Source: Polytrichum commune (lineage: Eukaryota > Streptophyta > Polytrichopsida > Polytrichales > Polytrichaceae). From it: a stretch of 64,000 nt of DNA. Under the pieces are notes generated by a model, which did not search any database, was not told where the DNA came from, and saw only the letters and a list, made by a program, of their open reading frames with translations. Each line of letters begins with the position of its first letter. Positions within the stretch are counted from its first letter, which is position 1. A program made the position numbers and the translations under genes. The stretch covers positions 36,334,001 through 36,398,000 of the forward strand of contig OX485806.1 of the NCBI GenBank assembly GCA_950295325.1. Direction: 5' to 3'. Shown here in pieces: positions 33,727 through 43,828 of the stretch.

Positions 33727-34248
33727 CGTTGGTGTCTATGATATGTTTTCTATCAGGTACTATCATTTATTCTTCCAATGTATCTATCTCATAAAATCCG
33801 GCGTATATTATGATCACATGTTGTAATTGGCGTTCAATGAGCGAGATATTTCGACGCGTTTGTCATTATGTGTTTATTTTTGTTATATCCGCCAAAATTT
33901 TCTGACACCTACTTTGTTCTATTCATAATGATCAATAATTTATTTTTCCAACCAATTTTAATTCTTTCTACATCTACGTCAGTCCACATATATATATTTT
34001 AAATTTCTACCAATACTTTTAGTATTTGACGCCATTTTGTATATATCTTGCTCGTAAATATTCTTTGACTATTATTGTGTTATGTCCACTTCTGTATTAT
34101 TAGATGCTATGTATCACACGCTTTAATTTCCATCCATTATTGTATCACACGTTTTCATTTCCATTCATTTGATCACACAACTCTATATAAAAATAACGTT
34201 CACCCCATATTTTTGTGATGTATTGTTCATATGTTCTTTTGATTTTCT
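33727..34248. promoter_or_regulatory. Divergent intergenic promoter region of the MULE
   Basis: The 522 bp between the two start codons must hold both promoters if transcription starts locally. On the plus side TATATAAAAA (34184-34193) lies about 56-65 bp before the transposase ATG, a plausible TATA box. Direct repeats of TGTATCACACG(C/T)TTT with a CATTTCCAT(C/T)CATT segment lie at about 34110-34170. No clear TATA box was found on the minus side. Confidence 0.45.
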
Positions 34249-36385
34249 ATGGCTACCATTAGAGCTCATGGATCTTTTGTTCCCTTCATCTTGCCACTCC
34301 AAAATGATGGTCATGTGAGTGTTTCAGAGGATTTATTTAGTTTGAGATTCAACCTCCAGATAGGAACCATGTATTTAGAGCATGAGATGTACTCTGCAGA
34401 TGGAGAGGTGTATGAAACGATTTTGGTTCCAAAAAATAGAACTGATGTTGGTTTTATGTGGATCTTAGGACCTGGTTCATTTAGGGTGATAGGACTTTCT
34501 GAGTCTCAGATACAAGCTTCAACTGTTATTTTGACAAACGAATCCGGTACATCCACAGTTCAAATTCCCTCTATCGCACCTGTTAAGGTGGAACCCCTTG
34601 ATGATAGTGTGTTTGTGCTATCAGATTCAGAAGATGACATTTGTGCATCTATTGATCTTTCAAACACATTCGCCATTTCCATTTAGAAGTGTTCATTCTA
34701 CTCCTTCCCAACTTCCTATACATGTAGCCAAATCCCCTTGCGGTCTTATGTACAAGAAGGTGGTTCTCCAAATCTCACCTTCTCAACGTCCTCCACTACA
34801 CCCTTCACCTTCATCTACAGGGTTGACTATGGTTGATGCCTTGAAGCTGACAAAGTCAAGAAAAGATCAAAGTCCGATCTTGCATCCATTGATTTTGACA
34901 GTATAGATGTTCGTGAAGTCAAGTACTTACCATCTTCTTTTAATGGTGATGTTTTGTTTCTCTTGCCTCCTGTGGCACTCAAAGCTCCAAGTACGTATGG
35001 TCGCTCAATGGACGGCATGGACAAGATGTGCGACGGTCACCCTTGGTGCACCATCAAAACCACGAATATCCAAAATGACTTTGAACTGTCCTTCCGGCGC
35101 TCTACTTGTGCTGGTCATCTCCAATGTCATAATGACTACTGTGATTACATGAATCGCAATGGGGGCCTCCGGAACAACACTGAATGGGCCGGTTCAACTC
35201 CTATCCCATTTGCTGTGGGTGTTGTTCCCCCTACTAAGTCCACTGTCGAGTGTAAGGTATGTCATTCCACACCTGTGTGCATTGCTTTGTGTAATGCTCG
35301 AATTATATACATCCACTTCACATCCGTTGGAATGTCCAGGGCTTGCATTCATCTTGGTGTACATGATCACCCTGTGGCCAATGACACATGCCGTGAATCA
35401 TTGGACATGACATACCAATGCGTTGCAAATGAAGTATTGAAAACACCCACAGCAAAAAATTCAGCCATAGTTATGGCGGCGAGCAAACAATTCTTGGCCG
35501 ATTACCTTTTCAAATCTCCCGCAAATGTCGAAGGCCATCATCCCTAGAGGTTCATCCCTAGAGGTCGTCATGGACAAATTCAGCACTCTTGCGTCTCCAA
35601 ATTGTCGTAACTTTGTATCTGGATCAAAGCGTTTTTTGCGTAGTGGAATGGGAACTATGGATAGTATTATGGCGCTCAAAGACCACTCTGCTTTCAAATT
35701 CGTCCATGGTAGTCGGTTCCCAGGGCAGTCAAAGGACAAAGTGTTTGTTTTCAAGATGTCTGTAGACATTCCAGGTAGTGGTGTGGAGCTTGTGAAGAGG
35801 ATGCAAGTCGGTGGGGATATGGAGAATTCATGGATTATGTTTGACCATGTCAAACGTTTGAAGGACTGGACGACCATGGCTTGCCATGTGTACGACAGTC
35901 GATACTGTAAAGTGTTGACTATTGCGTGTTGTGACATGCAATCTGAAGATGGTGCAACACAAATTCTCTTTTGGGAAAATTTGAATGCTGTCATGGCAGA
36001 AAATGGTGTACCAAACGTAAACTTCAAAGGGTTTATGGCTGATAGTGCTCAAGCTAATTGGAATGCGGTGAGGGCGATTTACGGGGATGGTGATCCAAGT
36101 CTACCCATGGTTGCACGTGAGCGTACATGTCTTTTCCATTGGTCCGCAAGCTTGGATAAGGTGACCCAAAAGTATATCAAACCATCCTTGCAATTTCAAC
36201 ACAAACAAATATGCAAGGATTACAAAGACGCGAAAACAATGGACGACGCTGAGACCAAGTACCATGTGATTCGTTCTTGGTGGTTGTCATCTGGAGCTGC
36301 CTCCGAAGAAGGCATCCTTGGCCTTTCAGAGTGGTTGGGATTTTGGCACTTTCGTTACAGACAATGGGGTGGCCATATGCTACTT

Positions 36386-36715
36386 GTAAGTACATATCAA
36401 ACTTCATTATTCAATGTAATATATCTTATGTTTTTCTTATGTTTGTCTTTCTGTGTTGTTCATAGGATATGACAATAGAAAAGCGTGCGGGAATGCCAAC
36501 ATGCAACCTTGCAGAGACTGTACACAACAAACAACAAACAGTTTGGGTCGTTCGACCCAAACCTTGTATGCAGTTTGGGTCGTTCGACCCAAATGTGGCA
36601 GCCAGTTTGGGTCGAACAACCAAACGTGGCAGCCAGTTTGGGTCGAATGACCAAAACCTAGATATATAATCTATCTTATGTTTGTCTTATCTTTGTATTT
36701 GTGTGTTGTTCATAG
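36386..36715 (+). other. Transposase intron with duplicated 3' splice site and palindromes
   Basis: Donor GTAAGT follows CATATGCTACTT. Two near-identical blocks end in GTTGTTCATAG: acceptors at 36465 and 36715, each followed by the same exon start (GATATGACAATAGAA). The outer acceptor joins to the long open exon. The inner one leads to a short frame that runs into the palindromes and stops at 36667. Confidence 0.75.
36541..36658. repeat. GTTTGGGTCG palindrome array, transposase intron
   Basis: Palindromic 22-mers at 36541-36562, 36573-36594, 36605-36626 and 36636-36657 (the last two decayed: AACAACC and AATGACC), 31-32 bp apart. Same family as 32043-32230. Confidence 0.93.
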
Positions 36716-38017
36716 GATATGACAATAGAAGAGCGTGCGGAAATGCCAACATGCAACCTTGCAGAGACTGTACACAACAAATGGCTCCAACGGTCCGGCA
36801 ACAAGATGACTTGTTTATATGAAGCTACAGTGGACGACATGATCCGTGTCTTCATGCAAATTGCAAATTACCGGACATGGTTGAAAGGGGGGTCTGATGG
36901 TAAAGGTCCTGATTCGGCCTCCTTGAAACTCAAAGCAGCTGCCAGGTGTGGAGATCCAAAAATGTTGGCTGATGCCATGAAGTCTTACCCAGGGGCAGAA
37001 GACGTCAACACTAGAGATTGTGCATTGGAAGGGTCAGAACTCTTTGGTTCCACCAAACGCAAACTCAACCTACCACCGGGTGCTGATTGTGACTCTCATT
37101 GACCCGACAAAGTGAACTATTCCATTCCTCGTCCCAACACCCGAGCAACTCGTCAACGCATAGAGGAATCGTTGAGTTCTGCAATTCATGGTGTGGCTCA
37201 TACTACATCCGTGTTAGAGACCGATTGTCTTGCTTCCAACTGGCACATTGCAAGATTACCACCCAACTCAGCCAAACGATGTTGGGCACTGCAGGCCATT
37301 ACAGGGACTATGTGCAATGCTAAAATCGGGACTGGGAAACATGGCACACCTGCCCCAACATACAAAGGGCTCAGGAAGGAATTTCGATCTCCCAACAATG
37401 TGGAGTATGAATTTTGGTTTTGCCCTAACGACATCAAGCGTTGTGTGAGTGGCAGTAAGAAGAAATATGTGTTGGACTGGCCTATAGTACCCAACACGTG
37501 GCCTGTGAAGATAGGTACCAATCTATCGAGAGAGGAGGTTTTGGCACTTGAAGATGTTGGATTTCAACTACAGCAGAGGGAGGCATTGTCCCCTCGTCGT
37601 AGGCTTTCGACAATTGCAACTCTCCCCATCCCTCGCTCGCATTTTTCTATGCCACCAAACCCGGATGCCCACCCTACATTCAGGTTTGGGAAGACAGTGC
37701 GTCGTAATCCAACAGCACCGCTAGCGGATCACAAAAATAAATGGGAGAGTGCCGGACTCATCGAGGGTTACTATGTGGTAGGGATCACTGTCATTCCATA
37801 TCCGGGCTTTGGAGTGATAATCAACATTGTCTCCAAGCAGGATATCACCTACCATGTGACAATTGGCGACATCCCGCATTATACATGCCCGGATTTCACG
37901 AAAATGTCCTCTCATGCATTGGGAAAGAAAGGAAAATGGGTGTATTGTAAACATCTTTATTATGTGTTTAGATTTTTGTGCAAGGTGGATTACGAGAGTG
38001 ACAAGTTCATTCATGCA

Positions 38018-38770
38018 CCTACATATACCTATAATGAGGTCATGCGACTACTTGAACTTGCTGGTATTGTAGAATGTGAGTAGTATTGCAAGTGTTCTAT
38101 TAAACAACATATATTTCAATGTCAATAAATGACATGTTTTGGTTTGGATTATTATAATAAAAATTAGCAATGGACTGAAAGTATTTCAAATGATTCAGTA
38201 ACTTCATTTCTATTTAGACTACACCCAACCGTGAGCGGTTTCATTGATTCATACGGATAAATAATAACAAGTTTCTAAAAATAAAAAATAATTAAGAAGA
38301 TTCTACGCACATCCGTGTAGTAATGTCTTCTTGGTATCCGCCTATAGATTATTCCTGCTTTATCACTAGCTCAATTTGGGATAGCACCAGTCAATGTAAC
38401 CAACCGGATTCGAACCCGGGTTGATCCAGACCTAATACCAGTCTTTTACACAACTCGCATCCACAGGCGGATGTCTCAAAACCTAGTAACTACCTACATA
38501 TTGACAATTTCTATTATCTAATTTCCTTGCTTTTGTAGATTGTGGGCCTTAATTCAACCCGTGAGTGGTTTGAGTGGCTCACAATTATGGCACAATTATA
38601 CGTATAATGAGGTTATGCACCTACTTGAATTTGCTGCTGTTGTAGAATGTGAGTAGTTGTACAAGTGTTGGTTGTAACTACATGTATAAGGATGTTAATA
38701 AATTACATGTATTTGTTTGGATTCTTATAATAAAAATCAGCAATGTATTGAAAGTGCTTTAAATGATCCA
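38018..38770. repeat. Duplicated 3' tail of the transposase gene
   Basis: The sequence around the stop codon (TATAATGAGGTCATGCGACT...GTAGAATGTGAGTAG) at 38030-38215 is repeated in diverged form at 38600-38770, including the downstream ATAATAAAAAT(T/C)AGCAATG. A tRNA-like SINE lies between the copies. Confidence 0.8.
38280..38500 (-). mobile_element. tRNA-derived SINE inside the MULE
   Basis: On the minus strand, GATGCGAGTTGTGTAAAAGAC (A-box-like) is followed about 25 bp later by CAACCCGGGTTCGAATCCGG, an intact B-box type TPsiC arm. A ~100-bp non-tRNA body follows. No complete cloverleaf is present (the acceptor arm does not pair), so it is a SINE or tRNA relic and not a tRNA gene. It inserted in the duplicated tail of the transposase. 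Confidence 0.55.
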
Positions 38771-38910
38771 TGGCAATAGGGCCCTTTCACTTATGTTTCA
38801 TTTAAAATACTTGCAATTTACAATTGAAAATATGCAATTAATTTGTCAAAATTGTGGTTGTGTACCCTAAACCCGTGTGTCTTTACTAAATTTGGATTCA
38901 TTGCTCATAT

Positions 38911-38965
38911 GTTACTGCTCACCGCTCACCGCTTACTGCTCATCGCTCATAAGATAGCTTCCCTC
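38911..38965 (-). repeat. MULE right terminal inverted repeat
   Basis: The reverse complement begins GAGGGAAGCTATCTTATGAG. It pairs with 27759-27813 over 55 bp. TSD copy outside at 38966-38975. Confidence 0.9.
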
Positions 38966-38975
38966 TTTGATCCCA

Positions 38976-39715
38976 CATTGATTTGTGAGAGTTGTTGAGG
39001 TGGGAACAAGATGTTCAATATATATTAGATAGATTGGAAGCAACCTTTGAAAGTATTAGTGGGTCGACTTCATCATATGTAGGCTCATTAATACTTGATG
39101 TTGCAGTAACTATCAACTCCTCAACTAGGAGATCAAAAGTGTGGCTATCAAATACTACAAATTCAACTATAGCATCCACAACAAAACTTAGATCTTTTTC
39201 AATATCCACGGTAACTTGAAGTTAAATTCCAAATACAACTTCAAATGATTCGGTGATGCCAAATTCTTTTTCACAATCACATAGAGATAGAGGTAGAACT
39301 TGAAAAATAGAGCATACTCCATATTGTTTGTCAAATGAATCCTTGATTTTAGGATGAGGTCTTAAGTGAGTATGTATGCATGGTTGATATTGGCAGATAC
39401 TCCCAATTTGGATTGAGTTGTAATTCATGTTGAAAATTCCAACCACATATTAACATTGTTGTGAGAGCATGGCCTAAAGAAACACCACAATTTTTGTAAA
39501 TGATGCTTGCAAATGACACCAAAAATTCTCATTTCTAGATGATGTGCACCGTAGCAACCTCTAGAAAACCCAATAAATATTTTTATACTTTTGGGTGTAA
39601 GCTTTGTTTTGTACATTGTCTCATGTCAAGAAAGAATATGCTCATGTCAATAGACATATGTTCTCCTTCTTTATGAAGACACGTTTTGGTTGCGCAAGAA
39701 AGTATCATATTATTC
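38976..39715. other. MULE right flank, remnant of unknown element
   Basis: A minus-strand frame at 39015-39209 and another at 39425-39616 show no recognised domain. Together with 26301-27758 this is the pre-insertion locus. Confidence 0.35.
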
Positions 39716-41412
39716 AAAAGTCGTATTCTTGGTAATATGACATTTTGGTCTCAAATGTCATATTATTGAGGTTTTCCAAGAAAATGGTCCATTTCTATGT
39801 AAAATATCATCTTGCATACATCATGAAGATTTATAAGTATGAAAGAACATTTTTATTAGAGAGACATGATCATAATGTCACACGATACGGAGTTTATATA
39901 TATATAGTCCCATGATGATGTCTTCACCATATCCCACACTTAAAAGTAAGAATTTATTATATTCTGATGATGTTTGTTGATATTGGAAATTGACATCTTG
40001 TATGATTTATCCATGAAAGATTGCATGTTCGTCACAACTATAACTGAAAATTTCGAAGGATGCTTAGATTTGAAAGTAATTGGGCATACTCATGGGGTTG
40101 AGAAAGCTTGACTATTGGTATTGATTGGTCATGCACATCATTCCCCTTCATTGGCTCTTCGTTCAAATTTAAACTCAAATGGACTTTTCTACTCCATGCC
40201 ACATCCACCAACTCAACCATGTTGTATTGTGCATCAACAATTTCCTCTCCCGTCAATTGCACATATTCTTCAATAGGCATTTCTTCACTTCCAAGATTCA
40301 AAGGCATACTGAAACTTGCCAATTCATTTGTTGCTTCTTTCATTGTCGATTTTTGGATATTTTTCATCCATAGCAAAATTGGCACTCCAAATCAGCAAAA
40401 TCAATCTACAAGTAAAATCTTTGACATCCTCCAGGTGTTTCGTACGATTTGGGGATTCATCCCCCTCCACATTCGAGAGCACCACATAATAGCACGCCTT
40501 ACATTAGGCAATATATTCCTCAAGTCTTTGTGAGTAGTAGAAGAATCAAACTAAGAGAGTACCCATTCCAAAAGCTTCTTAAACTGAACTTTGAATGAAG
40601 CAATTGTTCCATGATCCAAGGGTTGTACCAAAATTGTTTACAACATGAGCAAAAGTGAGGCAGTCCTTCGAAATTTTATGCCCACAAACTTTTCCTTGCA
40701 CTAGTATCTTGTTTGGTTGGGCACAATAAATAAACCAATCTCATCCATATTATAAACATCTTCCGGTGCCATAAACAATGCAGAGGATGTCAATGCTTGC
40801 CAAATTGTGTGCAAGTTATTTTGTGTGGAGACGTGGTCCTCAACACCAAAATTGTTGAAAATACAACTGAAATGAAAAGCATCCGCCACACGAGACTATT
40901 GTCACTTCCAGAGCCAAGAAATTGAAGAGTGACATTGGCAAATCTAGGAGTATAAGTTGGCAAGGACTGAAATTTCCAATTCAAAGAGATGTGAGATTCA
41001 AGTGTGAGGACAAATTTTGAATCAAGAAAAGAAATCAACAACTTCATAATTCTAGTTTTCAGATCCAACAATCTCTAAATCCTTCAACCTTCGTCCAAAC
41101 CCAAAGACTCAAAAGTGTGATATATGTTTTAAAACCAAGGTTTTGAACAATTAACTTGAGCTAACTTAGATTAACCCCTTAATGACTTCACCATGTACTC
41201 CCCAATCCAAGGCAAATCCTAATGTGGGTCCCATCACATGCACACATTAGTTACCTCTATTATATGACAAATTGGACCTAAAAAATGTCATATCATGAGC
41301 GTCATAGTCATATTATCAGGGTAAATTAACACTAGGAAGGTTGGGCGACAAAAAATGCATCGTATAATTGAGGTGTCATATTATCAAGTGTTGTATTGTC
41401 GGGGTTAGATTG
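39716..41412 (-). mobile_element. Tigger/pogo element remnant
   Basis: The right end ...TTGTATTGTCGGGGTTAGATTG followed by TA (41413-41414) is a pogo-type 5' TIR read in minus-strand sense (CAATCTAACCCCGACAATAC). TGTCATATTATCA-type sub-terminal repeats lie at 41280-41390. The left end is unclear; GGTAATATGACATTTTGGTC near 39732 is a candidate. The interior holds the transposase pseudogene. Confidence 0.6.
40038..41071 (-). pseudogene. Tigger/pogo (DDE_1, CENP-B-like) transposase pseudogene
   Basis: Reading down the minus strand across several frames: the DNA-binding part near 41070-40900 (LPTYTPRFANVTLQFLGSGS), then APEDVYNMDEIGLFI (40720), holding the first catalytic Asp of DDE_1 transposases in the YNMDETG motif, then LVQGKVCGHKISKDCLTF (40690-40640). 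The segment with the second catalytic motif (DNC.AH) is missing and the text resumes at VQPLDHGTIASFKVQFKKLL (40620-40560). It then continues through RRAIMWCSRMWRGMNPQIVR and an acidic tail (EEMPIEEYVQLTGEEIVDAQ) to 40038. Frameshifts, stops and the internal deletion make it non-functional. Confidence 0.8.
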
Positions 41413-41414
41413 TA

Positions 41415-43276
41415 CATGCTCATTGATACCTTCTCTTGTAGGTATAAGGTAGAAGTTAGTATTCAGAACACCCCACCCAAAAGCAACATCTATAAATGCA
41501 TGCCAATTGCCAACACTCTACTACCTTCAACCATTCCCCAAGGGAAGGGAGTGCCCGGGCCCATGAAGCGATGGGTTTAGGTACCATTAGTAGCGCCACC
41601 ACATACTGGCCTGGACTAAATCCATATAGGTGACGAGTTGTACTCTATCTCGGGTCAGTGGCTTGTTAATGCCTATTTTAGCCATTCTGTTCATGGGGGC
41701 GCCATGGGGACCAGGGGGTGGGATGGTTCAAGCCCACAAAGCCAAGGGAGTTGGTTATGAGTAGCAAGGGATGAAAGGGAACGGTTCTACAACCAAACCG
41801 GAGACTCAACTGGACAAGTAGGAGGCTTGACTTACTTGCCTCTTTGAAAAAATGTAACTAATTATTTACAAGGAAATAAATCACGAAACAACTTGCATTC
41901 CTCAACATTTCCTCTACTCCATCTCTTAAAAAATATTGCACAAATTTTCAAGTCACTCTTTCTAGCCAAATCAACTTATTCTCGGCGTTTTCCGTTTTTC
42001 CACCTTGATAATGAGTGTAAGGTAAATTGTACCACTAGAGATCCACAACCTAGTGTATGAAACCTCCATGATGAGATTGCCATGTGTGCTATCACCAGGT
42101 GATTTTGTATTGTTTTCTACTCAGTCCATGACGATTTCAACATCGTGTGGTAGGAGGTGTAAATAGTTTTCTTTTTTCTTTCTTTTTAACTTAAAAAGAT
42201 CTCCTATCATAACTGTTAGTTGATGTTGATAAAAACTCTTGGAAGGCAAAAAAGAGAGTTCACTGTAGACCTCTCCTATTGAGAGAGAAGCTCCACCAAG
42301 CCAAAAGAGAGTCAATGTACCAATTACTCACTTCATCACAACTGGTGGCAGGAGAATTCCAATTTTGTGGTCAATCTACTCCAGTCATGGAATCAAATGT
42401 GTCTTGTTACTTGCCAATGTGGAATATATCTCTAGGATAAAAATTATTTCTCAGACTCCCAACAACATTATTGGATCTAATACTTCCTCACTAGTGTTGC
42501 ATTTTCTATTCTAGAGGCCGGAGAAAATGTTTTTTTATGTTTTTTTATTGAAAATCATCAAAGACATCAATCCGTGAGGTCCTTTATGGCAAATCATATT
42601 CAAAAACATTCCCCTCTTCTAAGATTAGTTCTTCGAGCTCTTGTCCGCCCAAGTATTGATCCAAGAATGAAGACATTGCAAATGCAAACCACCATTCATG
42701 ACTTGTCCGGGGTGCCATGTGGTGCGTTATGTGTTCCAGTATTTGTCAGTTCATGTGGCAACACTCAAGGCTCAAACACTGTCATTGAGTTTGAATGTAC
42801 TAATGCTATACGGTAATATGAAACAAATGGCAAAGTTGAGCATGTTCATATTTGCCCTACTGGCCTGGACTCACTGTAGTTGTGAATTTATAATTTTAAA
42901 AAACATTAAAAAATGCCTCAAATTTTCCGAGTATTTTAAAATGCATTTTAAAATGTGTATTTAAAAAGAAATTAAAAAGAAATACACCACTATCCCTCAC
43001 CCATTATAGATAAATAGAGTGCCATGTTCCAAGGGGACCATTCTGCAACACAAGAACTTGAAGCCGTTGTTTTAAGAGACACAACATATTCATTCCCAAT
43101 ACTTGGTCAAATCACCCTCATGCCAAGAGTAAGTGACATGTGGAGCTTAGCAATGTCCTAAATGGTTTCACATTGCAATTTTTTTGCACGTGGGAACCAT
43201 CGTTAAGCAATTCTCCATTTATTGTGTCCAAGTGATGTACTTTTATATCATTTCAGAGAAGGGGACCCACCCCTTA
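41415..43276. other. Intergenic, no recognisable gene
   Basis: Mixed sequence with short frames on both strands (longest about 88 codons at 42698-42964) and no recognised motif. Confidence 0.4.
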
Positions 43277-43828
43277 GGGGCACTTTATATTAGGGCCCAT
43301 TTGGAGTTGAGCCCACTTGGACTTGAAGTGGGCCTTAACTTTAGCCCTACTTTACAAAGTGGGCCGTAGAGTGGGCCTTGCAATATAAAGTCCATAGGCC
43401 CACTTGTAGGGCCCAAATTGGAAATTCTACTTTAAAGTGGGCCTTCCAAATGGGCCTAGGGACTTTATATTGTAAGGCCCAATCCACAGCCCACTTGGGC
43501 TTAAATGTATTATGCCCTTGCTTGAACTAAAGTCATAAAGTCATAAAGTCATAAATGACTATATGACGGAAGTTGGGTGAAGTGGGCCGAAGGTGCGAAG
43601 TGGGTCTCCATAAACCCTCGACCCATTTTTTTGGCATCGGCCCATTTCTTTCCCTCCAAAACGCTGCCATGCCACCCGCCACGTAAGCTTTAGGAGAAGT
43701 GGGCCGACTCTCAAAATAAAGCCCTTGGGCCCATATTAGGGCCCATTTGGGCAATCTAAGCACTCTCATTGGTTGATGCCTAGGGTTTGGAAATAGGCCC
43801 TAGAAATGGGCCCTATATAAAGTGCCCC
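43277..43828. mobile_element. PIF/Harbinger-type MITE, 552 bp
   Basis: Left end GGGGCACTTTATATTAGGGC and right end GCCCTATATAAAGTGCCCC are inverted repeats flanked by TTA (43274-43276 and 43829-43831). The interior repeats GGGCCCA and AGTGGGCC in both orientations, giving strong folding potential. No transposase. Confidence 0.88.

Larger units (their letters stand above)
34249..38083 (+). pseudogene. MULE transposase with C-terminal SWIM-like finger
   Basis: Exons 34249-36385 and 36716-38083, about 1,165 codons, joined by a GTAAGT...CATAG intron. The order is: an N-terminal region (about 145 codons); a Cys/His-rich region (35020-35320, KMCDGHPWC, CAGHLQCHNDYCDY, CKVCHSTPVC), probably DNA-binding; the DDE region, with MFDHVKR, then GFMADSAQANWNAVR and ERTCLFHW, the D and C-x2-H hallmarks of MULE transposases; an all-helical part; and HYTCPDFTKM...WVYCKHLYYVF, a SWIM-type finger in which the second Cys of CxC is not present. 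Lesions: frame changes near 34.69 and 34.84 kb, a one-base shift near 35.54 kb beside a 14-bp CATCCCTAGAGGTT duplication, a TGA at 37100-37102 (CGA in the frame would restore it) and a duplicated acceptor. This copy should be inactive. Start chosen because the ATG lies just after the TATA-like box. Confidence 0.85.
27759..38965. mobile_element. 11.2-kb Mutator-like element with two divergent genes
   Basis: The termini form ~55-bp inverted repeats (27759-27813 and 38911-38965), about 45 of 55 positions matching by eye, sharing GCTATCTTATGAGCG and an 8-bp tandem unit of GAGCGRT(G/T) type. The perfect 10-bp direct repeat TTTGATCCCA flanks it (27749-27758 and 38966-38975), within the 9-11 bp range of Mutator-like elements. 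Inside are a minus-strand gene with ParB-like and methyltransferase-like regions (27956-33726) and a plus-strand MULE transposase (34249-38083), start codons facing away from each other. Palindrome arrays lie in introns of both. An SINE and a tail duplication lie near the right end. All non-terminal content is consistent with one insertion unit. Confidence 0.93.

Noticed and set aside
32043-36658. CRISPR-like array (regular palindromic repeats with spacers)
   Set aside because: Spacers are only 10-12 bp and partly similar to each other, repeats lie in introns of a eukaryotic transposon, and no cas genes are present.
36466-36669. Short frame containing translated palindromes as a real exon
   Set aside because: It is the inner copy of a duplicated junction and ends in the palindrome array. 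The outer copy joins to the long conserved exon.
38380-38480. Functional tRNA gene on the minus strand
   Set aside because: B box is good but acceptor-stem pairing and a clear anticodon arm are missing. It looks like a SINE head.
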